64,000 nt of DNA. Source: Nitratireductor aestuarii. GTDB taxonomy: Bacteria > Pseudomonadota > Alphaproteobacteria > Rhizobiales > Rhizobiaceae. This document shows positions 15,803 to 25,452 of this stretch, piece after piece (the stretch's first letter is position 1; every line of letters begins with the position of its first letter). The stretch lies in assembly GCF_014641695.1 (NCBI RefSeq), contig NZ_BMIF01000010.1, forward strand, positions 98,735 through 162,734, in the 5' to 3' direction. The notes below the pieces were generated by a model. That model did no database searches. It had not been told where the DNA came from and was given only the letters and a program-made list of their open reading frames with translations. The position numbers and the translations under genes were made by a program.

Positions 15803-16873
15803 ATGGAATTTGGCGTATTTATCCTTGCGCAGCAGCGTGGATACCACCAGTCTTCTCAACAGGTTATTACCAATTCGATCGAGCAGACCGTCCAGGCTGA
15901 GCAGGCTGGATTTAACGCTGCCTGGTACGCCGAGCACCACTTCAACAACTACTCACTCTCCCCTTCCCCACTGATGATGGTTGCGCATGCTGCCGGCAAG
16001 ACCAGCCGCATCCGCCTCGGTACCGCCGTCTGCATCCTGCCGCTCTACCAGCCGCTGCGCTTCCTCGCAGAAGTAGGCTTCGCTGACGTCGTTTCCAACG
16101 GTCGTCTCGAGCTTGGCGTCGGCTCGGGCTACCAGGACTTCGAATTCCAGCGCTTCGGCACCAATCTGGCCGACTCCGGCAAGATCTACAACGAGTTCCT
16201 CGACGTGATCCCGATGGGTCTGAAAGAGAAGACGTTCGAGTACCACGGCAAGTTCCTTGACATCCCGCCGACCTCGATCGCCGTTCGCTGCGTGCAGGAC
16301 CCGATGCCTCCGATCTGGGTCACCTCGGGCAACCCGGTAACGCTCGGCCGCGCCGTTCGCGAAGACTATGCCCTCTTCACCACCGCCCTCCTCGGCGGCA
16401 TGGACGCCGTCCAGCGTCAGCGCGACAAGATGGTCGCCGTTGCCGAAGGTGAAGGCAAGGACCTCGACAAGGATGTCAAGTTCGGCTTCCTGCGTTGCGC
16501 CTACGCTTCGGACAACCAGGCTGAAATCGACTCCTACCTCGATAACGCCCGCTTCCAGCGCCGCATTTCCGAGTCGCTGAAGTACCGCCGCGCCGAGACC
16601 GACGACGGATACCTGGTCAAGGAAGTTCCGACCGAGAACGATCCGACCATCGAGGAGCTGCGCAACAACCTGCCGGTCGGTTCCGTCAACCAGGTCATCG
16701 ACAAGCTGCTGGCTGAGATCGAAGTCCTGAAGCCGAAGCACATCGCTGTTAACACGCAGCTCGGCGACTTCGACCAGAAGACCATGCTGAAGCAGATCGA
16801 GCTCTGGGGCGACAAGATCATCCCCGCCGTCAACAAGGCGCTCGGAACGTCTTCTGAAAAGGCTGCGGCCTAA
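15803..16873 (+). CDS. LLM-class flavin-dependent monooxygenase
   Basis: This 356-residue luciferase-like protein starts MEFGVFILAQQRGYHQSS, with AEQAGFNAAWYAEHHF near residue 35-50, LGTAVCILPLYQPLRFLAEVG around 85-105 and ELGVGSGYQ near 118. Those segments form the FMN-binding TIM barrel of bacterial luciferase-like monooxygenases, which use reduced FMN and O2. A longer frame reaches 15599 into lysR; the ATG at 15803 after GGGAG is preferred. A strong hairpin follows. The flavin reductase at 17029 probably supplies FMNH2. It may catalyse an oxygenation or Baeyer-Villiger-type step of the local pathway (inference). Confidence 0.9.
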   Translation: MEFGVFILAQQRGYHQSSQQVITNSIEQTVQAEQAGFNAAWYAEHHFNNYSLSPSPLMMVAHAAGKTSRIRLGTAVCILPLYQPLRFLAEVGFADVVSNGRLELGVGSGYQDFEFQRFGTNLADSGKIYNEFLDVIPMGLKEKTFEYHGKFLDIPPTSIAVRCVQDPMPPIWVTSGNPVTLGRAVREDYALFTTALLGGMDAVQRQRDKMVAVAEGEGKDLDKDVKFGFLRCAYASDNQAEIDSYLDNARFQRRISESLKYRRAETDDGYLVKEVPTENDPTIEELRNNLPVGSVNQVIDKLLAEIEVLKPKHIAVNTQLGDFDQKTMLKQIELWGDKIIPAVNKALGTSSEKAAA

Positions 16874-16884
16874 CGTTACTTCCT

Positions 16885-16908
16885 CCGTGCGCGGGCTGCC
16901 GCGCACGG
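16885..16908 (+). terminator. Hairpin after LLM monooxygenase
   Basis: A perfect 9-bp GC-rich stem (CCGTGCGCG/CGCGCACGG) with a 6-base loop lies 12 bases after the stop, followed by a weak GGTTCCTTT. It is likely a terminator or 3' stabiliser. Confidence 0.6.
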
Positions 16909-17028
16909 GTTCCTTTGGTCGTTGTTCGCAATGGCCTAACGTGACCGGCCCGGCACTCCCCCCCCCCTAAAGTCGGGTCGGTCATGTCGCCAATGTTGAC
17001 TGGGCTCCGCAGCTTGAGGTCCTGAAAA

Positions 17029-17829
17029 ATGCGCGTTTATCTGACGAATGCAGGCGTTGTAACGCTTCTTGAACCGGCCAATTTCCGCGGCCTTGATGTT
17101 CTCATCGATCCGCAGGCGCCGGACCAGATCGAACGTGCCATCAGCCGGATCGGCAAGCGCGAGGGTGAAGGCCACGTCCGCCTTTCTCCATCGGTTCTCC
17201 GTTTCCTCTCGCCCCACGCCGGTGAAGCGGAATGGGAAGAGAACTTCGACAAGATGATCGCCTATGCCACCAAGGCTGGCTGGGTCGACGACTCGAACAT
17301 GGTCCGCGCGCACATCACCTTCGCCGAGCCGCAGCCCTCGATCACCCCTGACGTTTTCAAGGCCGCCATGCGGGCGCTGCCCGCCGGCATCGCCGCCATC
17401 ACCACCGGTCAGGGCGACGGCCGCGCAGCCTTCATCGTGTCCAGCCTCGTCTCCATTTCGGCCGAGCCTCCGTTGGTCGGCTTCTTCGCCAATCGCACTG
17501 TCTCCGCCCTGCCAACGATACTCGCCGAGAACAAGTTTGCCGCCAATGTGCTGGGCACGGGTCAGGAAGACGTCGTCCAGACCATGTGCAGCGCGCCGCA
17601 GGGTCCGGCCCGCTTCTCCAATGGAACCTGGCTTGAGGGCAAGAACGGCCTTCCCGTGCTCGATGGAGCATTGGCAACGCTGGAATGCGACATTATAAGC
17701 TCGACCACAGTTGGCACCCACCAGTTCATCGTCGGCCATATTCGTCATTCCTCGTCGGCTGAGGCGATCCATCCCCTGGTGAATTTCAATGGTGGCGTGC
17801 GTCATTTACCGGAAAGACTGAGTGCATGA
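17029..17829 (+). CDS. Flavin reductase with extra N-terminal domain
   Basis: This 266-residue protein is about 100 residues longer than single-domain flavin reductases. Residues about 108-266 are a typical FMN-binding flavin reductase: FKAAMRALPAGIAAITTG, FIVSSLVSISAEPPLVGFF and LPTILAENKFAANVL. Residues 1-100 (MRVYLTNAGVVTLLEPANF onward) form an unrecognised alpha/beta segment. The ATG follows GAGGT with about 9-base spacing. The stop overlaps the CoA-transferase start by 4 bases. It likely supplies reduced flavin to the LLM monooxygenase at 15803, and the extra domain might dock the two proteins (inference). Confidence 0.82.
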   Translation: MRVYLTNAGVVTLLEPANFRGLDVLIDPQAPDQIERAISRIGKREGEGHVRLSPSVLRFLSPHAGEAEWEENFDKMIAYATKAGWVDDSNMVRAHITFAEPQPSITPDVFKAAMRALPAGIAAITTGQGDGRAAFIVSSLVSISAEPPLVGFFANRTVSALPTILAENKFAANVLGTGQEDVVQTMCSAPQGPARFSNGTWLEGKNGLPVLDGALATLECDIISSTTVGTHQFIVGHIRHSSSAEAIHPLVNFNGGVRHLPERLSA

Positions 17830-18989
17830 GTGCATTGGATGGTTTGATTGTCATTGACGCCAGTCGCGTGCTGGGTGGCCCTTATTGCGGGCAGATCCTG
17901 GCCGACCACGGCGCAAGGGTAATCAAGATCGAACCACCGCAGGGCGATGAGACCCGACTTTGGGGCCCGCCCTTTCAGGGTGACGCAGCAAGCTATTTCA
18001 TCGGCCTCAACCGCAACAAGGAAGGCATCGCGCTCGATTTCAGTCAGGAATCGGGGCGCGCTTTCCTTTTGCAGCTGCTTGAAGGCGCCGACGTCTTCAT
18101 CGAAAATTTCAAGACCGGCACGCTTGAGAAGTGGGGCATCGGCCGCGACGAGCTGCGCGAGCGCTTCCCGCGTCTCGTGCATGTGCGCGTCTCCGGCTTC
18201 GGTGAGGATGGCCCCTATGGCGGCCGCCCGGGCTATGACGCTGCAATCCAGGCGCTCTGCGGCATCATGTCGGTCAACGGCGAGGCAGGCGGCCAGCCGC
18301 TGCGCGTCGGCATTCCGGTCGTTGATATCGTCACGGGCCTCAACGCGGCCCTCGGCTGCCTTCTGGCGCTGCAGGAGCGGGAGAAGTCCGGTCTCGGCCA
18401 GTTCGTTGAAGCAGCACTTTACGACTGCGGCATCTCGCTGATGCATCCGCACCTGCCCAACTATTATCTGGGCGGCGGCCTGCCGAAGCTCGCGGGCAAC
18501 GCGCATCCGAACATCACGCCCTACGACACCTATGCCTGCAAGGACGCGGATATCTTCCTCGCCGTGGGCAACAACGGCCAGTTCCGCAAGCTTTGCGAAG
18601 TACTGGGCATTCCGGAACAGGCAGACGAGCCGCGCTTCGCCACCAATGCCGACCGCAAGACAAACCGCCCTTACCTGCGCGAGGTTCTGGAAGCAGCACT
18701 TTCCAGGCACGTTGCCGCCGATATCGCCGAGACGCTGATCACCTCAGGCGTGCCCTGCGCGCCGGTGCGCACACTCGATCAGGTCGTTGAGGATCCGCAT
18801 ACCCAGGCACGCGGCATGATCGTCGACATCGGCGAGACCTATCGCGGCACCGCAAGCCCCATCAAGCTGGAACGCACGCCGGCAAGCTACCGCAAGGCTC
18901 CCCCTTCCTTCGCCGAGGACAGCGAGGCGATCGCAAGGGAATTCAACCTTGAGGGTGAAGCGGCGTCGGTCCTGCTGCGCAAGAAATAA
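17826..18989 (+). CDS. Class III CoA-transferase (CaiB/BaiF family)
   Basis: This is a 387-residue protein with DASRVLGGPYCGQILADHGARVIKIE (residues 12-37, broken at Gly-Gln for reading), the active-site GRPGYDAAIQALCGIM segment with the catalytic Asp near residue 139, and a C-terminal GTASPIKLERTPASYR. Class III CoA-transferases move CoA between acids without forming a covalent anhydride on glutamate. Translation is coupled to the flavin reductase (ATGA overlap) and the pair ends in a terminator. It provides a third way in this island to make CoA thioesters. Confidence 0.92.
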   Translation: MSALDGLIVIDASRVLGGPYCGQILADHGARVIKIEPPQGDETRLWGPPFQGDAASYFIGLNRNKEGIALDFSQESGRAFLLQLLEGADVFIENFKTGTLEKWGIGRDELRERFPRLVHVRVSGFGEDGPYGGRPGYDAAIQALCGIMSVNGEAGGQPLRVGIPVVDIVTGLNAALGCLLALQEREKSGLGQFVEAALYDCGISLMHPHLPNYYLGGGLPKLAGNAHPNITPYDTYACKDADIFLAVGNNGQFRKLCEVLGIPEQADEPRFATNADRKTNRPYLREVLEAALSRHVAADIAETLITSGVPCAPVRTLDQVVEDPHTQARGMIVDIGETYRGTASPIKLERTPASYRKAPPSFAEDSEAIAREFNLEGEAASVLLRKK

Positions 18990-18997
18990 GGTTTGAC

Positions 18998-19027
18998 GCC
19001 CGTGCGCTCACAGTGCACGGGCTTTTT
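18998..19027 (+). terminator. Terminator after CoA-transferase
   Basis: GCCCGTGC-N9-GCACGGGC followed by TTTTT, starting 9 bases after the stop. Confidence 0.9.
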
Positions 19028-19108
19028 CGCGCACATCCATATGCGCCACGAGGCGCGAACCAAGCGCTTGTCGCGCTCGGCTAGGCTACAGACATTTGGG
19101 AAGAGTAT

Positions 19109-21148
19109 ATGCCTGTTACCGTTGAAATCATCGGCTCCATCGGCCACGTCACGATCGACAATCCGCCCGTCAATGCGATTTCTGCGGCGGTGCGCAAGGG
19201 CCTGCTCGATGCCGCGACGGCGCTTGAGAACAACCCGGACGTGAAAGGCGTGGTTCTTGCCTGCGCTGGCAAGACCTTCATCGCCGGTGCGGACGTCACC
19301 GAGTTCGACAAGCCGGCAATCGAGCCGCATCTGCCTGATGTCATCGCGGCCATCGAGAACAGCTCGAAGCCTTGGGTTGCCGCCATTCACGGCAACGCGC
19401 TGGGCGGCGGTCTGGAAATCGCGCTCGGCTGCCGTTTCCGCGTCGCTGACAAGGGCGCGTCGCTTGGCCTGCCCGAAACCAACCTTGGCATCATTCCGGG
19501 TTCCGGCGGTACGGTGCGCACGCCCCGCCTGATCGGCGTCGAGGCTGCCGTTGACCTCATCACTTCCGCCAAGCCGGTGAAGGCCCCGAAGGCCCTGCAG
19601 CTCGGCCTCGTCGATGCCGTTGTTGAAGGCGATCTGGTTGAAGAGGCAAAGAAATTCCTTGAGGATGCGCTGACCCGCGACCTGCCGCAGCGCCTCTGCG
19701 AACGCGGCATCGAGGCTCCGGCTGACGGCTATTGGGCCGAGACGGAAGTGAAGGTGAAGAAGGCCGCCAAGGGCAACACCGGCCCTGTGGATGCGCTTGC
19801 CTCCATCCGCAAGGCCGTCACCGCGACCTTTGCCGATGCGCTTGCCTTCGAGCGTGAGGCGTTCCTGCGGCTGCGCGTCTCGCCGCAGTCGGCGGCACTG
19901 CGCCATATCTTCTTCGCCGAGCGCGCTGCTGCCCGTCCGGCCGAAATCAAGGGCGTTGAGCCCCGGAGTCTCACGAAGATCGGCGTTGTCGGCGGTGGCA
20001 CCATGGGTGCAGGCATTGCAGCCGCCATGCGTGACGCGGGCCTGCCCGTCCACATGGTCGAGCGCGACGACGAGGCGGTTGCCCGTGGCCGCGCCAATGT
20101 CGAGAAGATCTACAAGGGTTCGCTCGCCAAGGGTCGTCTGACGCAGGAGCAGCATGACGCCCGCCTCGCCGGCTTCTCGGCTTCCGCCAACTATGCGGAC
20201 CTCGCCGACTGCGACCTCGTCATCGAGGCCGTGTTCGAGGATCTGGACGTCAAGCGCGCGGTCTTCGCCGAGCTCGCCAAGGTGTGTTCGGACAAGGCGA
20301 TCCTCGCCACCAACACCTCCTACCTGAACCCGGAACTGATCTACGAAGGCTTGCCTCATCCGGAACGCTTCATCGGGCTGCACTTCTTCAGCCCGGCCAA
20401 CATCATGAAGCTGCTTGAGATCGTGCCGACGTCGCAGACTGCGATCGACGTTCTGGCGACCGGCTTCGAGCTGGCAAAGAAGGCCGGCAAGATGCCCGTC
20501 CGCGCCGGCATCTGCGATGGTTTTATTGGCAACCGCATCCTGAAGGTGACGCGCGCCCAGGCTGAAAAGCTGCTGCTCGCTGGCTGCACGCCGGCTGAGG
20601 TCGACAGTGCATTGCGCGGCTTCGGTCTCGCCATGGGGCCGTTCGAGGTGCAGGATCTGGCAGGCCTCGACATCGCGGCCTTCCAGCGTCAGGCAGCGCG
20701 TGCCCGTGGCGAAACGCCGTTTGCGCCCGTGGGTGACCTCGTCGTTGCCGCCGGACGCCTCGGCCAGAAGACGAAGGGCGGCTGGTACGATTACACCGAC
20801 GCCGGACGTTCAAACGAGATCCCGGCTGCTGTTGCAAGCGCCATCGAGGAAGCGCGCGCAGCTTCCGGTGTCGAGGCGCGCGACTGGACGGCTGACGAGA
20901 TCGTCGAGGCGATCATCTATCCGATGATCAACGAGGCCGCGAAGATTGTCGAGGAAGGCATTGCGCTGCGCGATGCCGACATCGACCTCGTGAAGGTGCA
21001 CGGCTACGGGTTCCCGCGTTATCGCGGCGGGCTGGTGCAATATGGCCGCGCCGTAGGCTTCGCCAACGTCGTTGCTTCGCTTGAAAAACTCACGGCCGCA
21101 AAGCTGGCCGATGCCCCGAGCGCCAAGCTGCGCGAATGGGCGAACTGA
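19109..21148 (+). CDS. FadB-like bifunctional enoyl-CoA hydratase / 3-hydroxyacyl-CoA dehydrogenase
   Basis: The 679-residue fusion has a crotonase domain (residues 1-190; TFIAGADVTEFDKP and GNALGGGLEIALGCRFR) joined to an NAD-dependent 3-hydroxyacyl-CoA dehydrogenase (IGVVGGGTMGAGIAAAM near residue 293; HFFSPANIMKLLEIV near 430; C-terminal repeat domain ending KLREWAN). It is somewhat shorter than E. coli FadB. GGGAAGAG precedes the ATG. An acyl-CoA dehydrogenase gene follows after 28 bp and a shared terminator closes the pair. It performs hydration and oxidation of enoyl-CoA in the downstream beta-oxidation of this island. Confidence 0.93.
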   Translation: MPVTVEIIGSIGHVTIDNPPVNAISAAVRKGLLDAATALENNPDVKGVVLACAGKTFIAGADVTEFDKPAIEPHLPDVIAAIENSSKPWVAAIHGNALGGGLEIALGCRFRVADKGASLGLPETNLGIIPGSGGTVRTPRLIGVEAAVDLITSAKPVKAPKALQLGLVDAVVEGDLVEEAKKFLEDALTRDLPQRLCERGIEAPADGYWAETEVKVKKAAKGNTGPVDALASIRKAVTATFADALAFEREAFLRLRVSPQSAALRHIFFAERAAARPAEIKGVEPRSLTKIGVVGGGTMGAGIAAAMRDAGLPVHMVERDDEAVARGRANVEKIYKGSLAKGRLTQEQHDARLAGFSASANYADLADCDLVIEAVFEDLDVKRAVFAELAKVCSDKAILATNTSYLNPELIYEGLPHPERFIGLHFFSPANIMKLLEIVPTSQTAIDVLATGFELAKKAGKMPVRAGICDGFIGNRILKVTRAQAEKLLLAGCTPAEVDSALRGFGLAMGPFEVQDLAGLDIAAFQRQAARARGETPFAPVGDLVVAAGRLGQKTKGGWYDYTDAGRSNEIPAAVASAIEEARAASGVEARDWTADEIVEAIIYPMINEAAKIVEEGIALRDADIDLVKVHGYGFPRYRGGLVQYGRAVGFANVVASLEKLTAAKLADAPSAKLREWAN

Positions 21149-21176
21149 ACCGCTGAGAAAAGATCCGAGACAAACC

Positions 21177-22337
<1,161 letters not shown>

Positions 22338-22370
22338 GTTTAGGCTGAGACGTTCAGTGCTGAATGAATT

Positions 22371-22398
22371 GAGCCCGGGGCGATGCTCCGGGCTTTTA
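22371..22398 (+). terminator. Terminator of the fadB-acyl-CoA dehydrogenase pair
   Basis: AGCCCGG and CCGGGCT arms enclosing a small GC/GC inner stem are followed by TTTTATT, 34 bases after the stop. Confidence 0.82.
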
Positions 22399-22399
22399 T

Positions 22400-22619
22400 T
22401 CATCCGTTAAACTATGAATTACGCATCATCGCACTACAATTCACAGCGCAACAATATCATATTAAACAATATCTCGTCAACGAAAATTTATTAAGTATAA
22501 ATTACATATTCACAATTACTGGTTATTGTTTTTGCTAATTAGTTGACAAATCTACCGCAAAGAAAGCACTGTGAACTAGCTTAAGTTTTCTATTTGATTT
22601 TTAGTAAAGGGATATTCAT
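22400..22619. other. AT-rich spacer at the left edge of the islet
   Basis: About 220 bp with clearly lower GC than the flanking operons, rich in AATTT/TAAAT tracts, with no coding pattern. It ends in AAAGGG, a ribosome-binding site for the small gene at 22620. The composition shift suggests horizontally acquired DNA or a promoter/H-NS-like silenced region. Confidence 0.45.
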
Positions 22620-22883
22620 ATGTATATTGGCGGAGGCAACAACTCTCGGGGTGGTTCAAATTCGTATGGCGTAAACCGGGCGGATAAGGTCAACCGCGAC
22701 GGAACGAAGGACGCGGCCAACAAGGATTTGTTTGACCGCGTTCGCGACGCAGCTCAGCATATCGCAGTCAATACGAGTAGCATTGGACCAGCTGGGGCAT
22801 CCTATGGTTGTGGCTCCTGCCACGATCCATACGGCGATCGCTCGCGATCGCACAGCCGTGGCAAGCCGACGAACTTCGTCTGA
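22620..22883 (+). CDS. Small Gly/Ser-rich protein with a CXXCH motif
   Basis: This 87-residue protein is not recognised. It begins MYIGGGNNSRGGSNSYG, has a charged middle (DLFDRVRDAAQHIA) and a C-terminal GASYGCGSCHDPYGDRSRSH containing the only two cysteines as CGSCH. CXXCH is the c-type haem attachment motif, but no signal peptide or membrane segment precedes it, so haem attachment in the periplasm is doubtful. AAAGGG lies about 9 bases before the ATG. It ends 8 bases before the probable start of the next gene, suggesting a two-gene unit. It could equally be a metal-binding peptide or a precursor of a modified peptide. Confidence 0.55.
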   Translation: MYIGGGNNSRGGSNSYGVNRADKVNRDGTKDAANKDLFDRVRDAAQHIAVNTSSIGPAGASYGCGSCHDPYGDRSRSHSRGKPTNFV

Positions 22884-22891
22884 ACAAATTG

Positions 22892-23836
22892 ATGCAGACT
22901 CCTGCTGGCAAGCCGCGGTCGCGCGGCGTTTTCAGATACTTTGCTGTTAGCACAGTCATCTTATTCGGTGTGGCCGCTCTTGCGGCCGCACTTCACCACG
23001 CGTTGCGCGATTCGTATCCAGGTCGGAAATTCGAAGGCTTTTTTCGCGAAGCCCTCGCAATGGGGTCTACCGACGATAATTTCCTGTTGGGTCGCTTCGC
23101 CAGCAGGTACGATGTTTGCATCTATGGGATGAGCGACCCGGTTGCGGAAAGCGGATTCGCCACCTTCTTCGGCATGGTCCGTAATGAGACATGGATGCAG
23201 TCGAACCTGATATACCGGACAGACGTTTCCAATTGCCCGGAGACAACGTTCTTCTATGTATTCCATCATAAGGGTGAGGACAGCGTCATCCGCTCCACAA
23301 TTGATGACCTAACCTATATCACCGCCAGGCATGGCATGACATTCCCGCAGGACCATAGTCTCTACTTCCAAACGTATTCGCCGGGGCTCGTTGTCCAATT
23401 GGCGCCGCCGGGCAAGGATAGAAAGGTTTATTCAGCCATCAACGGCTTCGCCGGCACCTCTTCGGAAGCCGATAAGATGCTGGCTCATAATATCATCCAG
23501 CAGGAGCTGCTGCAGGCCATCCTCAACGCAGGCGATCTGGAAGTCAACCGCACCCCAGTTTCCATCATTGAGGAGTGGAATATATCAACCCCGCTCCGTG
23601 CTCCGATGGCTGACCCGCAATATCGAGCGCAGTGGCTGGAGCATAACGTCTACAACATGTGTCTGTACGATATCATGCTGCTGATCACCCTCTATGCATG
23701 GGATGAATCGATCCTGGATGACAGGCTTGGCTCATACATCCGGTACATTCGCAACAACTACGAAGCAATTGAGAAGAGAGCTCGCGAGATCCAGTACGAC
23801 GAGCGCTACAGCGACATATTCGTCCAGAAGTGCTGA
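22892..23836 (+). CDS. Membrane-anchored DUF2927-like protein of unknown function
   Basis: This is a 314-residue protein with one membrane segment (FAVSTVILFGVAALAAAL, residues about 16-33) and a large exported domain. The C-terminal QQELLQAILNAGDL followed by YDIMLLITLYAWDESILDD resembles the EExxQALGLxND ... LYD pattern of DUF2927 proteins, and the RFASRYDVCIYG segment fits the family's start. The match is from memory and approximate. ATG 22892 is weakly supported; the frame is open to 22808 inside the previous gene. Codon use is less GC-biased than the neighbours. It is likely co-expressed with the CXXCH protein. Confidence 0.6.
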   Translation: MQTPAGKPRSRGVFRYFAVSTVILFGVAALAAALHHALRDSYPGRKFEGFFREALAMGSTDDNFLLGRFASRYDVCIYGMSDPVAESGFATFFGMVRNETWMQSNLIYRTDVSNCPETTFFYVFHHKGEDSVIRSTIDDLTYITARHGMTFPQDHSLYFQTYSPGLVVQLAPPGKDRKVYSAINGFAGTSSEADKMLAHNIIQQELLQAILNAGDLEVNRTPVSIIEEWNISTPLRAPMADPQYRAQWLEHNVYNMCLYDIMLLITLYAWDESILDDRLGSYIRYIRNNYEAIEKRAREIQYDERYSDIFVQKC

Positions 23837-23884
23837 ATCAAACTACTCCCCCGGCACAAACCCATTGAATGAAAGAGCGGCTCA

Positions 23885-24332
23885 TCAGGGCCGTCCGGTG
23901 CCTTGCGGGCTGAGCAGAAACATACGCGGCAATCCCTCCTCCGGGATCAGCTGGAACCCCATCAACTCGAACCACCGCCGGACTTTCCCGTCGAAAGAAT
24001 AGCTGCACGACATGACCGGGATATTCCCAAGCCGCCGTCTGAAGCTCGGCCATGATCCGCTTCCCGAACCGTACCGTATCCGGCCGGAAAAACGCGGGCG
24101 TCGATGGCATGGACGTATACGCGATGCCGTCGTCGATCTCATAGCCCAGCAGAGCAAGTAGCTCGTCGCCTCTCAGCAGCGAAAGGGCCATGCCGGACTT
24201 GACGCAATCTTCCAGCTTCCGTTGTGCCTCTTCTATTGAAATGCTTGCCTCGGCGAGTTCGGAGCGGAAGGATTCCGAAAGATTGCTGAAGACGAGATGA
24301 ACTTCGTGTAACTTGGCTAGTCTAGCATACAT
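23885..24332 (-). pseudogene. Frameshifted phage-like GNAT-type protein (T7 gp13-like)
   Basis: Two minus-strand frames together make one sensible protein. Frame one (from ATG 24332) gives residues through AAWEYPGHV, near 24010. Frame two continues SYSFDGKVRRWFELMGFQL to PRMFLLSPQGTGRP and stops at 23885. Skipping one base joins them. The combined pattern (membrane-free acyltransferase-like core, ...GKVRRWFELMGF... near the end) resembles GNAT-like internal virion proteins of podophages. After the frameshift, frame one continues with unrelated low-complexity residues to 23838. It lies in the AT-rich islet. A sequencing error is an alternative to a real mutation. Confidence 0.5.
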
Positions 24333-24481
24333 GATACGGCACTTCTAAGTATTGGCCGTTGCAATGACTCATACGCAGGGCTTCTTCTTGAGCCGCGCGT
24401 AAGCAACTGATAACAATTCGGCGATCCGGGAGCCAGCAACCTTGTAACTCCCGACAAGAGACCTCCCGCATTTACGCCCCC

Positions 24482-25255
24482 TCACTCCCCCCTGAACACC
24501 GGAGCCCGCTTCTCCTTGAACGCGGCAACGGCTTCGCGGTGGTCGGCGGAGTGGTACATGCGGGCCTGATCGTCGAATTCGCGCGTCAGATACCATTCTA
24601 GCCCGTCCGGGGCGTCGACCAGCGAGGCCTTGGCGGCGGCTACGGCGAGCGGCGCGACTGCGCAGAAGCTCTCGGCCTTCGCGATTGCCGCTTCCAGTAC
24701 GTTGTCGGAAAGCTCGTCGGTCAAACCCATTGCCAGCACCTCGTCAGCATTCAGGATGCCCGCTGAGAGGAACAGCTGCATCGCCTTCGCCGTCGGGACG
24801 CGGCGGGAGGCGGCCCAGAGGAACGCCGTGTCCGGCACGAGCCCCAGCTTGCCGAAGGTCGCGCCGTGCTTTGCCTGCGGTGCGGTCAGGATGTAGTCGC
24901 ACAGAAGCGAGATCGACCAGCCCGCGCCGAACGCATGGCCGTTGACGGCGGCGACCGTAGGCTTCGGGAAGCGGGCAAGTTCGCGCGCGATGTCGTGCAG
25001 CAGCTTCATGCGCTCGGACGAGAGTTTCGGGTCGATGCCCATGGCGGAAATGTCGCCGCCCGCGCAGAAGGCCGCACCCGCGCCCGTCAGCACCACGGCG
25101 CGGCTTTCGCCGGACTTCGCTTCATCACGCAGCGCCTGCAGGAACACTTCGCGCAGCGCCGGAGACAGCGCGTTGCGCCGGTCCGGATCGTTGAACGTCA
25201 GCACGGCGATGCCGCTTTCGGTGACCGTACGGGTGATGAGGTTTCCTGCAGTCAT
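24482..25255 (-). CDS. Enoyl-CoA hydratase/isomerase (crotonase)
   Basis: This 257-residue crotonase has FNDPDRRNALSPALRE near residue 20, AAFCAGGDISAMG near 65, VNGHAFGAGWSISLLCDYI near 105, and a closing FKEKRAPVFRGE. The ATG at 25255 is preferred over an upstream start at 25321 that lies in a palindromic repeat. It stands alone on the minus strand between the islet and the permease gene. It may process a second enoyl-CoA in the island. The C-terminal EKRxPVFxG motif is shared with the crotonase at 12121. Confidence 0.92.
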   Translation of the reverse strand: MTAGNLITRTVTESGIAVLTFNDPDRRNALSPALREVFLQALRDEAKSGESRAVVLTGAGAAFCAGGDISAMGIDPKLSSERMKLLHDIARELARFPKPTVAAVNGHAFGAGWSISLLCDYILTAPQAKHGATFGKLGLVPDTAFLWAASRRVPTAKAMQLFLSAGILNADEVLAMGLTDELSDNVLEAAIAKAESFCAVAPLAVAAAKASLVDAPDGLEWYLTREFDDQARMYHSADHREAVAAFKEKRAPVFRGE

Positions 25256-25302
25256 GTTCGTTCTCACTTCATTGGGCAAGTCAGCCAGCTCTACACCCTC
25301 AT

Positions 25303-25382
25303 GCTGAGCTTGTCGAAGCACGAGGGTCCAGGTTCAGCTGCATTTCTCACCGCCTCGTGGTTCGCCCTTCGACAAGCTCAGG
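25303..25382. repeat. REP-like palindromic intergenic repeat
   Basis: Two arms in inverted orientation contain TGAGCTTGTCGAAGCACGAG and its near-complement CTTCGACAAGCTCAGG, the widespread proteobacterial CTTCGACAAGCTCAG repeat. The second arm carries a 7-base insertion. It lies between the crotonase and permease genes and could form a large stem-loop. Confidence 0.7.
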
Positions 25383-25452
25383 ATGCTTACCATGACGGGA
25401 TCGAAATGGGCTCGCCCGGATAACCGGACGCCGCCCGTTTCCTACTCTGGTT

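Noticed and set aside
25303..25382. Possible insertion-sequence end
   Set aside because: The palindrome matches the common CTTCGACAAGCTCAG interspersed repeat, and no transposase or target duplication is visible.
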